64,000 nucleotides of DNA from Siphonodentalium dalli (GCA_032622095.1 CP136067.1:96462707-96526706); one strand, 5' to 3'. Counted from the first letter of the stretch, positions 33,003-45,955 are shown. Notes: generated from the letters alone by a model not told the origin. Numbers and translations: made by a program.

Positions 33003-34954
33003 TGATTCAATTATGTTCCATATTTGTTTCTATTTCTTAAACTTGCTGTTTCTCATCACATTTCAAGATCACGTGGACACACATATTAATTTAATGCTAA
33101 TATAGAAAAGACAGCCTGCGCAGTTAAATATTTAAGTCAATATAGTTAGCATTGGGGTGACTTTGGTCACAGCCCAAAAAATAATAACTTGTATCTGCTA
33201 ACAAACTGAAAGAAAATTGGCAGTGTCACCAAAAATGTCGCCAAAAATGTCAGACCGCAATTGGGCAACTTGCCAAGCTAGTGTAGGTAGTTAGCGTTTT
33301 GATCAATACAAGTCGGATAAAAGCGCCATTTTTTAATATCTTGTTGGACAGCATCTCTAGTCTAGGAATTTTCTCAAGAACCAACTTTTTGACCGACGTA
33401 GAGCCGAAAATTTAAGATGGCGTCCAAGATGGCCGCCGGTTTGACGCTGGTACACTTAATAGCTTTGCTTCTCAATTTTATATGTTTAACATAACGAATT
33501 CCACCCTATTATCTAAGAATGGTGGTTATCGAATAATAGCCCCCACTTTTAGTTGAAAAATGGCCACAATTATTCAAGATGGATGCCAAAATGGCGGCAA
33601 AAACATGGAAATTTTTTTTTTTTCCTTATTTTTGTTTAAATACTTTACAATTTTAGAGATAATATAAGAGAAGATATCAACAATGTGTTGACTATTCGAT
33701 GGAATAACCTCTGTGAAAGAGTCATGCACACTAAAGGCGAAGTAGTGTAGTTTGTTCTGGTACAAATGTGAGGTAGAATATGTGCTATGTAAATGAGCAA
33801 AATTATTCTCCGACAGGTTTTCATTCTGTAAATGCTTAGAAACGAACCATGAATGGCTCTGATGTCTTCAATTCTATTTGCGACACTACTATATGGTTGG
33901 ATAAATTGAATAAACATTTTAATATCGAGATATTTACAAATAACAATTTAGTAGTGGATTTACCACGAAATTAGGAAACACCAAATGACAAAACCCATAA
34001 TCGTCAAACTCAATTTGGTTCTCAAAACAGGAACACATGGAAGGTATTCTGCAACACATCTTCAAATTATAAATACTATGAAATTTGAAAATGCACTTTG
34101 TTTTAAAAAAACTGAATTGAACAATTCACTTCTCACAACCACACGGCTGCACAACTTCGTACATGGAAGTTTGCTTCTTGAACATTTCCACCTGAAACAA
34201 ACCAATATGCAAACACATTTAGTCAACTCTGTGCACTCTCTAGCTGCGTCTAGGTTGTCATCCATACAGTAACAAAAGAACTGTCAATCAATTTCCATCC
34301 AAAGAAGTCAGGTGTTGGAAACTTTGCATCTACTGTGGGGCTTACAGTCCAGATACCAGTCTGATATATATAGCACGATATTCATTTGAAAGAGCATGTT
34401 CCTCGTTGGTGGTATTGAACATTTCATGTCTAGCTTCATTAACTGAGGTCAGGTTCACAGATTTGTCATAAACAATCTCAACGAAATGCTAAATACACTC
34501 AATAGTGGTGATGAAACATCAAGAACCACACAGGGATTCCTCGTAATTGGCATCAAGCATTCTGTGAGCTAAGCTTTACAAGCATCCCAAAATTGCGCTT
34601 ACCCTTACCAAGGAAATGGGAAGTTGAGTCGCATCCTGATATCGGATGGAATATTGGAAGTACAGTTGAATTTTGTTTAGCCCATTGAATTGCACATATC
34701 AACTATGTTGTAGGTAACATGGGATTTAGACTTCTCGAAAGACAAACAGTTTCAAATGTTTGCATTGAAGAAGCATAGCATGCAGATGTCCCAACATGAT
34801 CACGATAATATATGTGTCAACAGTGTGAACAATAATCGATGAATTATCGGTTTGTAGCATATGAAATATATCTTCTTCTCACACCAAAACCAGCGATTCC
34901 CCCATCTATAAAAGGAGGGGCGGTAATAAATGTGACTTCCTAAGCTGCATGAAG

Positions 34955-35520
34955 GTCCCATCCGATTCAAACTGCATAGAAACTGCAGAGCCAAATCCAA
35001 AGGTCGAGTGTAAGGTGTTCGACGGAGGTGCTCTGATACATTTACTGACACCTGAAGTCGGGCTTACCTTCTCAATGTATATCAGCACAAAGTTTATTCC
35101 ATATGTTATGATGCAGCTCGCAGATTGTAGAAGTATTGACTTGGTTTTGGACAGGTAAATATAGGGTAGTATCGAAACAGGAACGTGAGAGAAACGTGGT
35201 TGTGGCATTCGAGGTAAGGTTGGGGCTTACTTCAAAAAATCAACCGAATTGGAATGACTTTCTCAGAAACACCACAACAGGCAAGAATTGTTTGCATTGG
35301 TCAATGAATGTCTCTTTAAATTGGAAACCCTAACAGGGAAAACCATCTTCGTAACGGAGGATGGTGATACCGTCCAAATGTGTAACCTATACTCTTTGGA
35401 TATACGTATGAAGAAGCTGACAGTAGATTAGTCGGACATATATCTCATATGCTACACACTCATTATTCATCGATTATTGTTCGTACTGTTGACAAGGATA
35501 TTATCGTGATTCTGTTGTGA
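34955..35520 (+). pseudogene. Broken gene of a recurrent invertebrate family (DGGALIH...EEADSR...VDKDIIV)
   Basis: Pieces in several frames, separated by stops, read VECKVFDGGALIHLL, then TKFIPYVMMQL, SIDLVLDR, NWNDFLRN, GKTIFVTEDGD, EEADSRLVGHISHML and VRTVDKDIIVILL. This order (DGxAxVH, FIPY, LDxVWDxY, NWxxFLR, EADTR, VRxxDTDVxV) matches a large family of uncharacterised proteins repeated in many invertebrate genomes, probably spread by transposons. Function is unknown. Stops and frameshifts make it non-functional. The left arm (34720-34880) carries the mirror of the EADSR part. Confidence 0.65.
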
Positions 35521-36094
35521 CATCTGCATGTTATGCTACTCCAATGCAAAGATTTGAAACTGTGTCTCTCGGCAAGTCTAAATCCCATGTTATCCGCAAC
35601 ATAGTTGATATGTACAATTCAATTGGGCTCAGAAAAAAATTCAACTTTGCTTCCAATATTACATAATTTCCATGCGATATCAGGATGCGACTCAACTTCC
35701 TTTTTCTTTGGTAAGGGCAAGCGCACATTTTGGGATGATTGAAAAGCTTACCCATGGCTAACAGAATGCTTGATGTCAATTACGAGGAATCCTTTTGTGG
35801 TACTTAATGTTCCATCACCACTATTTGTGTGTATTTAGCATTTCGTCGTGATTGTTTATGACAAATCTGCGAACATGACCTCAGTTAATGAAGATAGACA
35901 TGAAATGTTCAGCAAAGGCCGTGCACACGAACAGTTACCACCAAAGAAATCGTGCTACTAGTATATATCAGGTTGGTATATGGACTGTAAGCCCCATAAT
36001 AGATGCAAAGTGTCCAGCATCTGACTCACTGGGGGGAAACTATTTCACAAGAATCGATTCTATCGCCTTTCTGGTTCTGTCTCTATCGAACTAA

Positions 36095-36650
36095 GTCCCG
36101 ACTCTTTCGCGATTTAAAACAAATATTTTCAAAGTTTTGACCGCCATTTATACACTAAATGTCAAAACAGAACTATTTTCTAAACAAATATCCGTAGATT
36201 AGGTCTTTGCTCGTGCTTATTGATGATAATAATGCGAAATCAGCAATTTTGTGCACACTTAGAGGCATAATGCATTTTTGTGCATTTCCTATTTAAATTA
36301 AGCAGCAATTTGATAAGTTTATCGGCCTTGACACTTTTAGTTGGGCTGGAACATATATCTCTGTATGATCGAACACTATAATAACCACATTTTCTATCAT
36401 AAAACCTGACAAGTTCCAGCCCAAATTGAATGTGATAAAATCTGAGCATCAAACTGCTGCTTAATTCTCGTGGGAAATACACTCAAATGCACGTCTCTAA
36501 ATGTGCACAACAAGCATCCGATTTTGCACATACAAAGACCGAATCTGTCGATTGTTATTGGAGAATACTTTCTGTATTGACAGTCAGTGTATAAACAACC
36601 TATCAAAACCTATCGAATATTTTTTTAACAAACCGCGAAAGAGTCGGAAC
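36095..36650. mobile_element. Insertion with GTCCCGACTCTTTCGCG ends inside the palindrome
   Basis: GTCCCGACTCTTTCGCG at the left and CGCGAAAGAGTCGGAAC at the right are inverted repeats. Inner paired words (ACATATATCTCTG, GTTCCAGCCC) also occur. The left arm of the large palindrome lacks it, so it inserted after the palindrome formed. Confidence 0.7.
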
Positions 36651-38059
36651 TTAATTTGATGGAGACGGAACCGGAAGGGTGATATAATTGATTCTGGTGA
36701 AACAGTCCCCCCCCCCAATGTGACTCCTTCTGGTTGATATAATGATTATTTTGTTCCTGTATGGATGACAACCACAGAAGTGGCGAGAGTGTGCACCGAA
36801 TTGAATAACTGTGTTTGCAAATCGGTTTGTTCCAGGTGCAAATGTTCAAAAGCAAACTTCCATGTACGTAGTTGTGCAGATGTGGTTGTGAGTAGTGAAT
36901 TGTCAATTCAATTTATTAAAACAAAGTGTATTTTAATATTTGCTGATCCCGTCTTCCCACAACATGGCCACATGGAGTATATCCCAGAAACAATAGAACA
37001 TACAAAATTATACATATGCATATATATGCAATACATTGCACTAATGTATATACTGTTGAATATGTGCTATTCGCATGATTGCTTCATATTCTGTTGCGGG
37101 AATAATTGAGGACACTATATGATACAAGGAAATAATATTATTTTTTATTCCGAACTCAAATATACTTTTGAGTATATGCTTCAATCATTTTGTGTATAAT
37201 TTGACATAAAACACTGAATTTAAGTATTGGTAATTTGAATACGAGGCCTGATGATGAAGATATGTTGCAGAATACCTTCCATATGTTCTTGTTTTTTGAG
37301 AACCAAATTGAGTTTGAAGAATATGGGGTCTGTCGTTTAGTGTTTCCTAAATTCGTGGTAAATCCACTACTAAATTGATTTTTTATTCGTAAACATCTCG
37401 ACATACAAAGTTGTATTCAATTGATCCAACCATATAGTAGTGTCGCAAATAGAATTGGTGACATTAGTGTCATTCACGGTTGGTTATTAAGCATTTACAG
37501 AATTAAACACAGTCTGAGAATAATTTCATTCATTTTATATAGCACATATTCTATCTCACATTACTACCAGAACGAACAATACTACTTCACCTTTAATGTG
37601 CATGACTTTTCCACAGAAGTTATCACATCAAATAATGAACACATAGTTGATATCTTCTCTTATATTATCTCGAAAATTGTAAAGTATTTAATAACAAAAT
37701 AATGAAAAAACCCAATTTCTCATGTTTTGGCCGCCATTTTGGCATCCATCTTGAATAATTGTGGCCATTTTTCAACTAAGAGTCAAGGTTGTTATTCTAT
37801 AAACACCATTATTATACAATGTGGGGAAATTCATCATGTTTACCATATCAAATCGAGAAGCAGATCTATTAGGTGTGCCACCGTCAAACTGGCGGCCATC
37901 TTGGACGCCATCTTGAATTTTCGGCTCTACGTCGGTCAAAAAGTTGGTTCTTGAGAAAATTCCTAGACTAGAGATGCTGTCCTACAAGATACTAAAAAAT
38001 GGCGCTTTTATCCGACTTGTATCGATCCGAGCATTTTTTGTCGCTAACTGCCTACACTA

Positions 38060-38453
38060 AGCCTGCAAATAGCGTGTCTGTCATTTCCAGAATGAGGTCT
38101 TCAGAGGGCTAGCATCACCATATTCACTCTCTAGGAATCTCATTCTGCTTTAATAGGCCTCAACTGCTATGGGGTGAGACCTAGGATCAGATTGAATTTC
38201 CCCAGTTGAAGTTGGTATTGTTCACACAATTTATCTTCTGCAAATATGGGGATATATGAACTTCCCAGAAGGGAAAAAGTAACTAAAACAATGTCAATTT
38301 GGGACTATAAATACTTCACAGAAGATGAGGCTAAAGCAGAATGAGGTCCCCAGAGGGTGAATTTAGTGATGCTAGCCCGCTGTGCGGGTTAGCGCCACTT
38401 CACCCTCTGCAGACCTCATTCTGCAAACGACAGACACACTATTTGCAGGCTTG
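38060..38453. mobile_element. GAATGAGGTCCCC foldback, long form
   Basis: It starts AAGCCTGCAAATAGCGTGTC and ends with the complement CACTATTTGCAGGCTT. Inner arms (AAGTTGGTATTG, GGGAAAAAGTAACT) fit the long form. It abuts the end of the 4.8-kb palindrome. Confidence 0.85.
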
Positions 38454-38599
38454 CAACTAGCATGATGGAACATGTTATTTATCTTCACAACAATTAGTCA
38501 AATTTCCAGATAAACTACCAGTACATGTTGTGTATATATTGAAAATATTTACTTTGTTAAAATACAATATTGAAAATCTTAAAAGCTTGTGTCTTTCTT

Positions 38600-39420
38600 T
38601 CTGAATGATAATCCGGCCGAGGCTTATATACCATTTCTGAAACCTATTGGTAGGATTGCTAAACAACAAGTACTCAAACATGGACTTGCTGCAGTCGAAG
38701 ATATCATTCATCATGGATTCATGGTAAAAGACCAAAAGAAGTATGTTTAACCCTTTCAGTGCCAAGTCCGATTTAGCTCTAAGCTCTTTCCATCAATGTA
38801 TCACATTATTATAATCAATAAATTTGAAAAAATGATCAAGGAATATGGGTTGATACAAAAATCGGACTTGGCACTGAAAGGGTTAAAACAAGGTAAAGAA
38901 CCATTGAATCTTTTGGAAAGGAAACCATAAAGAACGTATCAACATCAAAATGCATAAATAGATCATCAATGTCTTTGAAAAATAGTTCTTATAGCAAACG
39001 AGTTAGAAATTAAGTCGAATAGATTACCTGTGAAGAAACCAAAACGATCTCTCGATATTTTTCATTAATCATGATGATGTAAAATGGATCATGTGAATTC
39101 AGCAAGTCCGAGTTAGATGCGTCTGATGTTCCACCAACAATGACAACGATGTTGGAATCACAATGGATAGAACATCATCCGATTTCTACTCTGAATAATA
39201 TTATAATTATAATAGAATTTATAATTCCACCTTTCCAGTATTTAAACATTAATTTCAACTTTTTTGCATTGAAAATGAAACTCAGTGACGTACTGAACAT
39301 TCTGAATGTTGATTGGCTAACAGGCATGCCAATTTGTCTTCTGCAAAATCACTTGGTGAATATTTTTAAATATTGGAAAGGAGTGGCATCTTTGATTCAA
39401 ATGTCGGACTGATTTGGGCA
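38600..39420 (+). pseudogene. Maverick/Polinton (adintovirus-like) virion-gene fossil
   Basis: Two adjoining fragments in the order expected for Polintons. The first (about 38610-39060, split by a foldback) has an FLKPIGRIAKQQVLK stretch and a KKPKRSLDIF tail, like the small basic pX-like virion protein. The second (about 39100-39290) has a KSELDxxxVPPT start and SQWIEHHPIS, like the N-terminus of the capsid-type protein that follows it. Both are short and interrupted by frame changes and AT-rich decay. No polymerase, integrase or packaging ATPase is seen nearby. It is a remnant of an old integrated element and not a working gene. Confidence 0.6.
38747..38886. mobile_element. TTAA-CCCTTTCAGTGCC foldback inside the Polinton fossil
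   Basis: Ends TTAACCCTTTCAGTGCCAAG and the complement CACTGAAAGGGTTAA, flanked by TTAA. The left arm is deleted compared with the larger copy at 55381-55575. Taking it out rejoins GTATGTTAAAACAAGG. Confidence 0.85.
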
Positions 39421-40419
39421 GATTAACATTCATAGACTATCCATATATGGAGAGGTTATGGATTTGCATTTTTTTTATCAGAAAATTTTCTGTTTGAAAT
39501 TGTCAGTATTTTCTCCAGGAGTAAATTCTGTCACCAACTAGCCAGTTCTCTGAAAGAATATTTTGTTTATCGTCCCTGTAATATAGTTTTCTAACAGTTC
39601 ACCTAGTATAGCATTGTGTTCCAGATTTGTAAAATATAGCTTTTACTTGAGTGATTGGTATTGGAATTTTAGTAATCGTTACAGGTGTTTGTGAATTATG
39701 GCTGTTAGAAGTGAGAACGTATTCAAAATAGTAATTCCACTGGTGAAGCATAATGTCAACAGCGATGCATTTGTTAAAGTGCCCCACTCGTTTTTTAATT
39801 TTAATTTCCTTAATTTTTATTTTTTCACTTGTTTTCTTAATGACAAGTCTGCATATTTAATTTTTTTTTAGGAGGATTCCCATCCTGCACATATATTTGG
39901 GACTGCACATTGAATTGGAAGTGAGGTGGAAGTACACAATTCCAGCAAGTTGGGAGATAGTATTGCACATCAAATCTATGCTCAGTCATTGTCCGTGACA
40001 TGTATCCCCATCATAATCAGTGTTCGCGCTGTCAGGGACATTGAGGCCAAATGCCTGAAAAAATACAATATGGCCCTTATAATATCGCCTATGCCCCAAA
40101 AAATGGCCCAAGGAAATTTTCTTTACAGAATAGCTCTGATTACAAGATAGTACAGTCAATAATCGACATATTAATTAAATCTAGCAATAAAGAACTCGCA
40201 CCTCGCTGGCTGCAGGCTTGGATACTTCTCGACATGCGTGTTTACGATATCACAAATCACTAGCGATGCAACAGATCAAATTCCTTTTTTGGTCAAAGAC
40301 CAACGTGTTCTCAATACAGTGTACACTGACTTCAGTCGTTCACCAAACATAAAATTGCATTAGAGAGAGTAAAAAAACTTCTATAACAACAACACAAAGA
40401 AAATTAAGCAAGTTTGTTA
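39421..40419. other. No gene supported; possibly more Polinton debris
   Basis: Several 60-75-aa frames without motifs. Position after the capsid-like fragment makes further decayed Polinton sequence plausible, but nothing specific is visible. Confidence 0.35.
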
Positions 40420-41038
40420 TCTCATATATATTTTGAAGACCTCTGTTTGTCTGTCTGTCTGTCTGTATGTCTGTCTGTCATTGATACAAATCTACGATTC
40501 TCGACCGATCGGGTACGTGTGTGTAGTTTGACCAGGCGGTCGTCGTCGTATTGGTGAGCCCGTGCGGCGCCCGCTTCGCGCATGCGCAGACGAGATCTCG
40601 GAAACGGGTGGAGCTATCGACTTGAAATTTGCTATGTGAATGTATCTTGCACCGGATACAAATTTTATCGGGTCGCCGAGCCCGTGCGACGCCAGCTTCG
40701 CGCATGCGCAGACGAGATCTCGGAAAACGGGTGGAGCTATCGACTTGAAATTTCATATGTGAATGTATCTTGCCCCGGATACAAATTTTATCGGGTCGCC
40801 GAGCCCGTGCGACACCAGCTTCGCGCATGCACAGACGAGATCTCGGAAATGGGTGGAGCTATCGACTTGAAATTTGGTATGTGAATGTATCTTGCCCCGG
40901 ATACAAATTTTATCGGGTCGCCGAGCCCGTGCGACGCCAGCTTCGCGCATGCGCAGACCAGATCTCGGAAACGGGTAGAGCTATCGACTTGAAATTTGGT
41001 TTTTGAATAGCCCGGACATCGTCGGGCTCATCGGCTAG
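40420..41038 (+). mobile_element. Helitron-like unit 1 of a head-to-tail series
   Basis: A|TCTCATATATATTTTGAAG start, GTCTGTCT tract, four copies of the 122-bp unit, hairpin AGCCCGGACATCGTCGGGCT, end CATCGGCTAG|T. Closely similar to 13195-13948. Confidence 0.85.
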
Positions 41039-41819
41039 TCTCCTATATATTTTGAAGACCTCTGTCTGTCTGTATGTCTGTATGTATGTCATTTATACAA
41101 ATCTACGATTCTCAACCGATCGGGACGAAATTTGGTACGTGTGTGTAGTTTGACCAGGCGGTCGTCGTTGTCGTATTGGCGAGCCTGTGCAACGCCCGTG
41201 CAGCGCATGCGCAGACGAGATCTCGGAAACGGGTGGAGCTATCGACTTGAAATTTGCAATGTGAATGTATTTTGCCCCGGATACGAATTTTATCGGGTCG
41301 CCGAGCCCGTGCGGCGCCCGCTTCGTGCATGCGCAGACGAAATCTCGGAAACGGGTGGAGCTATCGACTTGAAATTTGCTATGTGAATGTATCTTGCCCC
41401 GGATACGAATTTTATTTCGATGAAACTTGGTATGTGGGGGTATTTGCCTGTGCGACGTGACCTTGAATGGGGGAGTGTCTTAAGCCTATTCGTTTGCCCA
41501 TGCGACGTGACCTTGAAATCGGGTCAATTCAAGGTCAAATCGCCAATTTTGATGGGATTTCTACGAAAGTTTATACGTAGGGTTACTTTTGTCCACTGAG
41601 TGTTTTGGACAGGTCAATTCGAGGTCAAATCGGGTAAAACCGGATGGATTTCGACGGGTACTTTTGTCGGGCACTTTTGTCCGGGTAGTGTTTTGGACGG
41701 GTCAAATCGTGACCCCCACCTCACCTTGACCTTCAAAATGGACAATTCAAGGTCAAATCGCGCAATTCGCCGAAAAGCAGAGGGGACACAGCCCGGACGA
41801 AGTCGGGTCCACCTGCTAG
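41039..41819 (+). mobile_element. Helitron-like unit 2
   Basis: It starts TCTCCTATATATTTTGAAG directly after the CTAG of unit 1. About two copies of the 122-bp unit pass into a different interior (GTGCGACGTGACCTTGA blocks). It ends with GCCCGGACGAAGTCGGGTC and CACCTGCTAG|T. The interior change suggests recombination between subfamilies. Confidence 0.8.
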
Positions 41820-42333
41820 TCTATTATATATTTTGGGAGATCTGTCTGTCTGTGTGTGTGTTCGCGATGGACTCGAAAACGGCCAAGCCGATTTCGATGA
41901 AACTTGGTATGTGGGGGTACTTTCGGACGGTGAGTGGCATGGGCCTATTAATTTGCCCGTGCGACGTGACCTTGACCTTGAAATCGGGTCATTTCCAGGT
42001 CGAACGCCCGAGTATCACAGGATTTCGATGAAAATTAGTGTCTGGGGATACTTTCGTATGGGGAGTGTCGTAAGCCTATTCGTTTGCCCGTGCGACGTGA
42101 CCTTGAAATCGGGTCATTTGAAGGTCAAATCGCCAAATATCCTGGGATTTCGATGAAAATTGGTGTCTAGGGATACTTTCGTATGGGGAGTGTCATAAGC
42201 CTATTCATTTGCCCGTGCGACGTGACCTTGAAATCTGGTCAATTCAAGGTCAAATCGCGTATTTTGATGGGATTTCGACGAAATTTGATACATAGGGTTA
42301 CTTTTGTCCACTGAAGTCGGGTCCACCTGCTAG
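41820..42333 (+). mobile_element. Helitron-like unit 3
   Basis: It starts TCTATTATATATTTTGGGAG immediately after unit 2. Three degenerate ~130-bp units with TTTCGATGAAA and GTGCGACGTGACCTTGAA. It ends CACCTGCTAG|T. Confidence 0.8.
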
Positions 42334-43357
42334 TCTACTATATATTTTAAGACTTCCGTATATATATATGTATATATATATATATATCCTTTATAGACTC
42401 GAAAACGGCTCGACCGATTGAGCCCGAACTTCATATCTAAGGGTCAAACCCCATGGGAAGTGTCATTGTACCGCTTCTGAGAACGTCCGAGCACTCCTTC
42501 ACCATTCCCCCTGCCACCGTCCTTAGAATCGATGGGTTAACTTAAATACTTCACCTACATCATACAGAAACATGTGATGGCAGAATTCGCGTTTCTGATG
42601 AAACCGTTACCAAGTTTTCTCCACTCGATTCTCTTAAAATGCACCCTAATCAGTCAAATTCTTTCGATAATTCTATCTAAATACATCTTAGCTATTATTT
42701 GGATCAGCTCTCCCCGTCAAAAAAGTTATTGTTGGACCAAAACGACACTTGAGAAAAGTTTGTTTACAATATCAACGCACAGCCGACGCTGGATATTTAG
42801 CATCGAAACAATTTAATTTCTTCCATCCAAAACATAATTACGTGTTGGACTCTTGTCATTTTAAGAATATATAAGTATTACACGCAGACACACAAAGTCT
42901 CGGCTTAAAATTTAGAAAAATAAGAGTTTTATCGACATAAATCGATTTGAATGGGAAATCATATGTTAATAAATTTTAGGGCTTTGCGAGTGTTTTCTGA
43001 GCTGCTACATATTGGGCACCAGGGTCCATATTTGACCAGTTCTACCTCATATCTTTTGCTTTTGGAAACTGGCGATATCTAATTTCGTACTTAGGGCTTC
43101 CAAGGGACGGGAGAGATTTTCGTCGGGTCAGTTTGTCCACCTGAGGTGACCTTGACCTTGAAACGGGTACCCACAAATGACCTTGGGCGATATCTCAGTC
43201 ATCAGCGGTGACATCGACATGAAATTTGTTATGTATGGTCAACTCGGGACGGGGAATGCTGTTGGCGTGCCTGTACAGGGTTACCTTGTAAAACAAAAAT
43301 TAATGGATTGACCAAAGCCATGGGACCAATCCCACTAGTGGCGGGCTAATCTGCTAG
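42334..43357 (+). mobile_element. Helitron-like unit 4
   Basis: It starts TCTACTATATATTTTAAGAC immediately after unit 3. The interior has a (TA)n tract, TTTATAGACTCGAAAACGG and a GACCTTGACCTTGAAAC block shared with 15600-16464. It ends GGGCTAATCTGCTAG|T. Confidence 0.75.
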
Positions 43358-44974
43358 TATCATATACATCAGTATTTGTCTTAAATAAAATTTCATTAAA
43401 CCAGTGACCCAAGACTTTTTAAAATGGCCCGAAAAATATTGTGAATGACCCGAGTTTTGGCCTGATTCTGGGCCAGCGCCAACACTGATCATAATTCATT
43501 TTTATCTCAACTTGATAAAGTCAAATTTGAGCTATTGGGATGGGTTGTGTGCAGCAATCAACAATTTTCTTTAGCACACCTGCAGGTCACATCTCTCATC
43601 ACCAAATTTCATACGGATCTTTGGGGTGACCTCTAGTGTGATGTAATGATGACACATAGATATGGATACCAATCTTTAATGTATGAAGTAGAAAATAATA
43701 CACAATCAATGTATACAAACTAAGTTGCGGAATGAAGGACCCGAATGATGCTCGGATAGGTATAAGAACCTCAAGATGAAATGAGTTAAGTAAAGCATCA
43801 TGTGTCGGGGTGTAGCTGTTCCTTATATACTATTTGGGATGAATATTAGATGAGGTATTTGGTAATACACATTGGCATTGGCTCTGCCATTATGGTCATT
43901 CCCTATGATCATATTTGGGGGATCGACTTCATTGTGTGCGGGTCTGGACTGTGATTAAGATGTGTGAGGTTTCTGTAAGGAACCGAGCACTGATATTCGA
44001 GTAGCACGGGTATACTATACAATTGGTGCTATACGAATATAATGGGACATTGGTAGTTATGTTATGGTGTATGTGTAGTTGTGTCACACTAGATGGAAGC
44101 CATCAATTTTTTCCAAAATTCGTTAAAAACCATGGCCACCAGCAGCGATCTTGGATTTTTAATTTTAATCCATCGGCTAACTCTGCAGAAAGCATTTATT
44201 TGAGAGTTGTTTTGAAAATTTACAGGAATTTTTAGGAACACTTCCAGATAGGAGCAATCAAATTTGAACGAATTTTTCTCTTTGTATGACTAAATCCTTT
44301 GGCACACCCTACAGTTCACATCCCTCATCAGATCATCAGCAAACTTTATATAGATAATTTGGGTGAGTACTAAATGGGAGCCATCAAATTTTTCTGAATT
44401 TCTTTGAAAACATGGATGCAGGTAGCCATCTTCGATTTTACTCTTTGCATCACTAAATATTATGGCATGCCCTACTGCCAACATTGATCCCAATCTGCAT
44501 ATTGCTCTTCTGATTGACCTCTTGCAGTACTTAAACATTTAAACTTTCCGATTTCCCTATCACTCCATTGACTGTAATGTATGACATTATTCCCTCTCTG
44601 GGTTGAGCTACAGTGTCATTAACACTTTCATTTATTTCAAACAGGAATGGTCCATGCAAACAACTGTCTGTACCTTGGTTTGCTCATACTATCAGTCACC
44701 TAGTTACATGTACGCCCCTTGATTCGCACACACAAAACACCCAATTTAAATATTTCTGGACTAAAATAGATAATTTTCAACCCCAAATTAGAACACCATG
44801 ACAGAGCGAATGTCAGTATATTAGCTTCTACTTAATTGAGCTATGATAGAATTGAAAAATATTGAAAAAAAGTCATGGTAGCTATTTCAAAATATCTGGC
44901 AAGCGCATATGACAAAATTCATGGGAGAGAAATCAGGCTATTTTCCCATAGGCAAGCACATGGAGTTCAAGTCT
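43358..44974. other. No gene seen; dispersed repeat fragments
   Basis: 43500-43640 (CACACCTGCAGGTCACATC...) is repeated inverted at 58420-58560 and weakly at 44290-44360. 44570-44625 is repeated inverted near 62555-62610. Confidence 0.5.
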
Positions 44975-45425
44975 GAGTTTAGTGTGCCTGTCATTTGCAG
45001 AATGAGGTCTCCAGAGGATGAATTTAGTGACATTACCCCGCATAGCAGGCTAGCATAACTAAATTCACCCTCTGGGGACCTCATTCTGCTTAGGTCTCAA
45101 TTTCTCTGGAAAGTTTCTGTTTTATAAAATTGGTATAGAAAATTCTAGAAGTTCTATTTCTATTTTAGTTTAGTTTCTCCACATCCCCGAATTGGCAGAT
45201 GACACATTGCATAATCAAGGTTCCCAATGGGTGTACATCCAATATCACCATTTGGGAACTTCGATCTGAGTCTATGTCTCCCACAGCAGATGAGGCCATG
45301 CAGAATGAGGTCCACAGATGGTGAATTTGTTTATGCTAGCCCGCTATGCAGGATAGTGTTACTAAATTAACCCTCTGGGGACCTCATTCTGCAAATCAGG
45401 CACACTAAACTTAGGTTTGATTGAG
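44975..45425. mobile_element. GAATGAGGTCCCC foldback, long form
   Basis: It starts AGTGTGCCTGTCATTTGCAG and ends with the complement CTGCAAATCAGGCACACT. Two inner short foldbacks flank the core with GGTTCCCAATGGGTGTACAT. Confidence 0.85.
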
Positions 45426-45504
45426 TTGGCCTGCACTGAATAAGAAAATCATTTCTTACTTGTTTGTGACCTTTTACTGCTTTGTACAATTATAAAAGAT
45501 CACT

Positions 45505-45955
45505 GACCCCACCAAGCCTGGAAATCGTGTGTCTGTCATTTGCAGAATGGGGTCCCCAGAGGGTGAATTTAGTAACACTATCCTGCACGGTGGGCTAGCA
45601 TCACCAAATTGACTCTCTGCGAATCTCATTCTTCTCAGGCCTCAACTGTCATGTGAGACATAGGATCAGATTGAAGTTCCCCAGTTGAAGTGGAGATGTT
45701 CACACATTAGTCACCTCAATTATGCATTTTATCTTCTGCAAATTAGGGGATATAGCAACTGAACAGAAGGGAAAAAGTAACTAAAACAACGTTAATTTGA
45801 GACTATAGATATTTCCCAGAAGATGAGGCCTAAGCAGAATGAGGTCCCAGAGGGTGAATTTGGTGATGCTAGCCTGCTGTGTGGGATAGCATAACTAAAT
45901 TCATCCTCTGGGGACCTCATTCTGCAAATGGCAGACACACTGTTTGCAGAATTGG
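45505..45955. mobile_element. GAATGAGGTCCCC foldback, long form
   Basis: AAGCCTGGAAATCGTGTGTC to GCAGACACACTGTTTGCAG. The core contains CCCCAGTTGAAG, TTATCTTCTGCAAATTAGGG and AGAAGATGAGGCCTAAGCAG. It preserves the CATTAGTCACCTC site that is interrupted at 61181-62005. Confidence 0.85.

Larger units (their letters stand above)
33279..38059. mobile_element. 4.8-kb near-palindromic element
   Basis: It starts TAGTGTAGGTAGTTAGCG and ends with the complement CGCTAACTGCCTACACTA. Arms of about 1.6 kb (33279-34880) and 2.6 kb (35410-38059, lengthened by an insertion at 36095-36650) pair throughout, for example ACTACTATATGGTTGGATAA / TTGATCCAACCATATAGTAG. The unpaired centre and right arm carry a broken gene. 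Arm divergence is clear, so this is an old foldback or inverted duplication. Confidence 0.8.

Noticed and set aside
41600-42156. 143- and 107-codon frames on +
   Set aside because: They run across a Helitron-Helitron junction and follow repeated GTGCGACGTGACC units.
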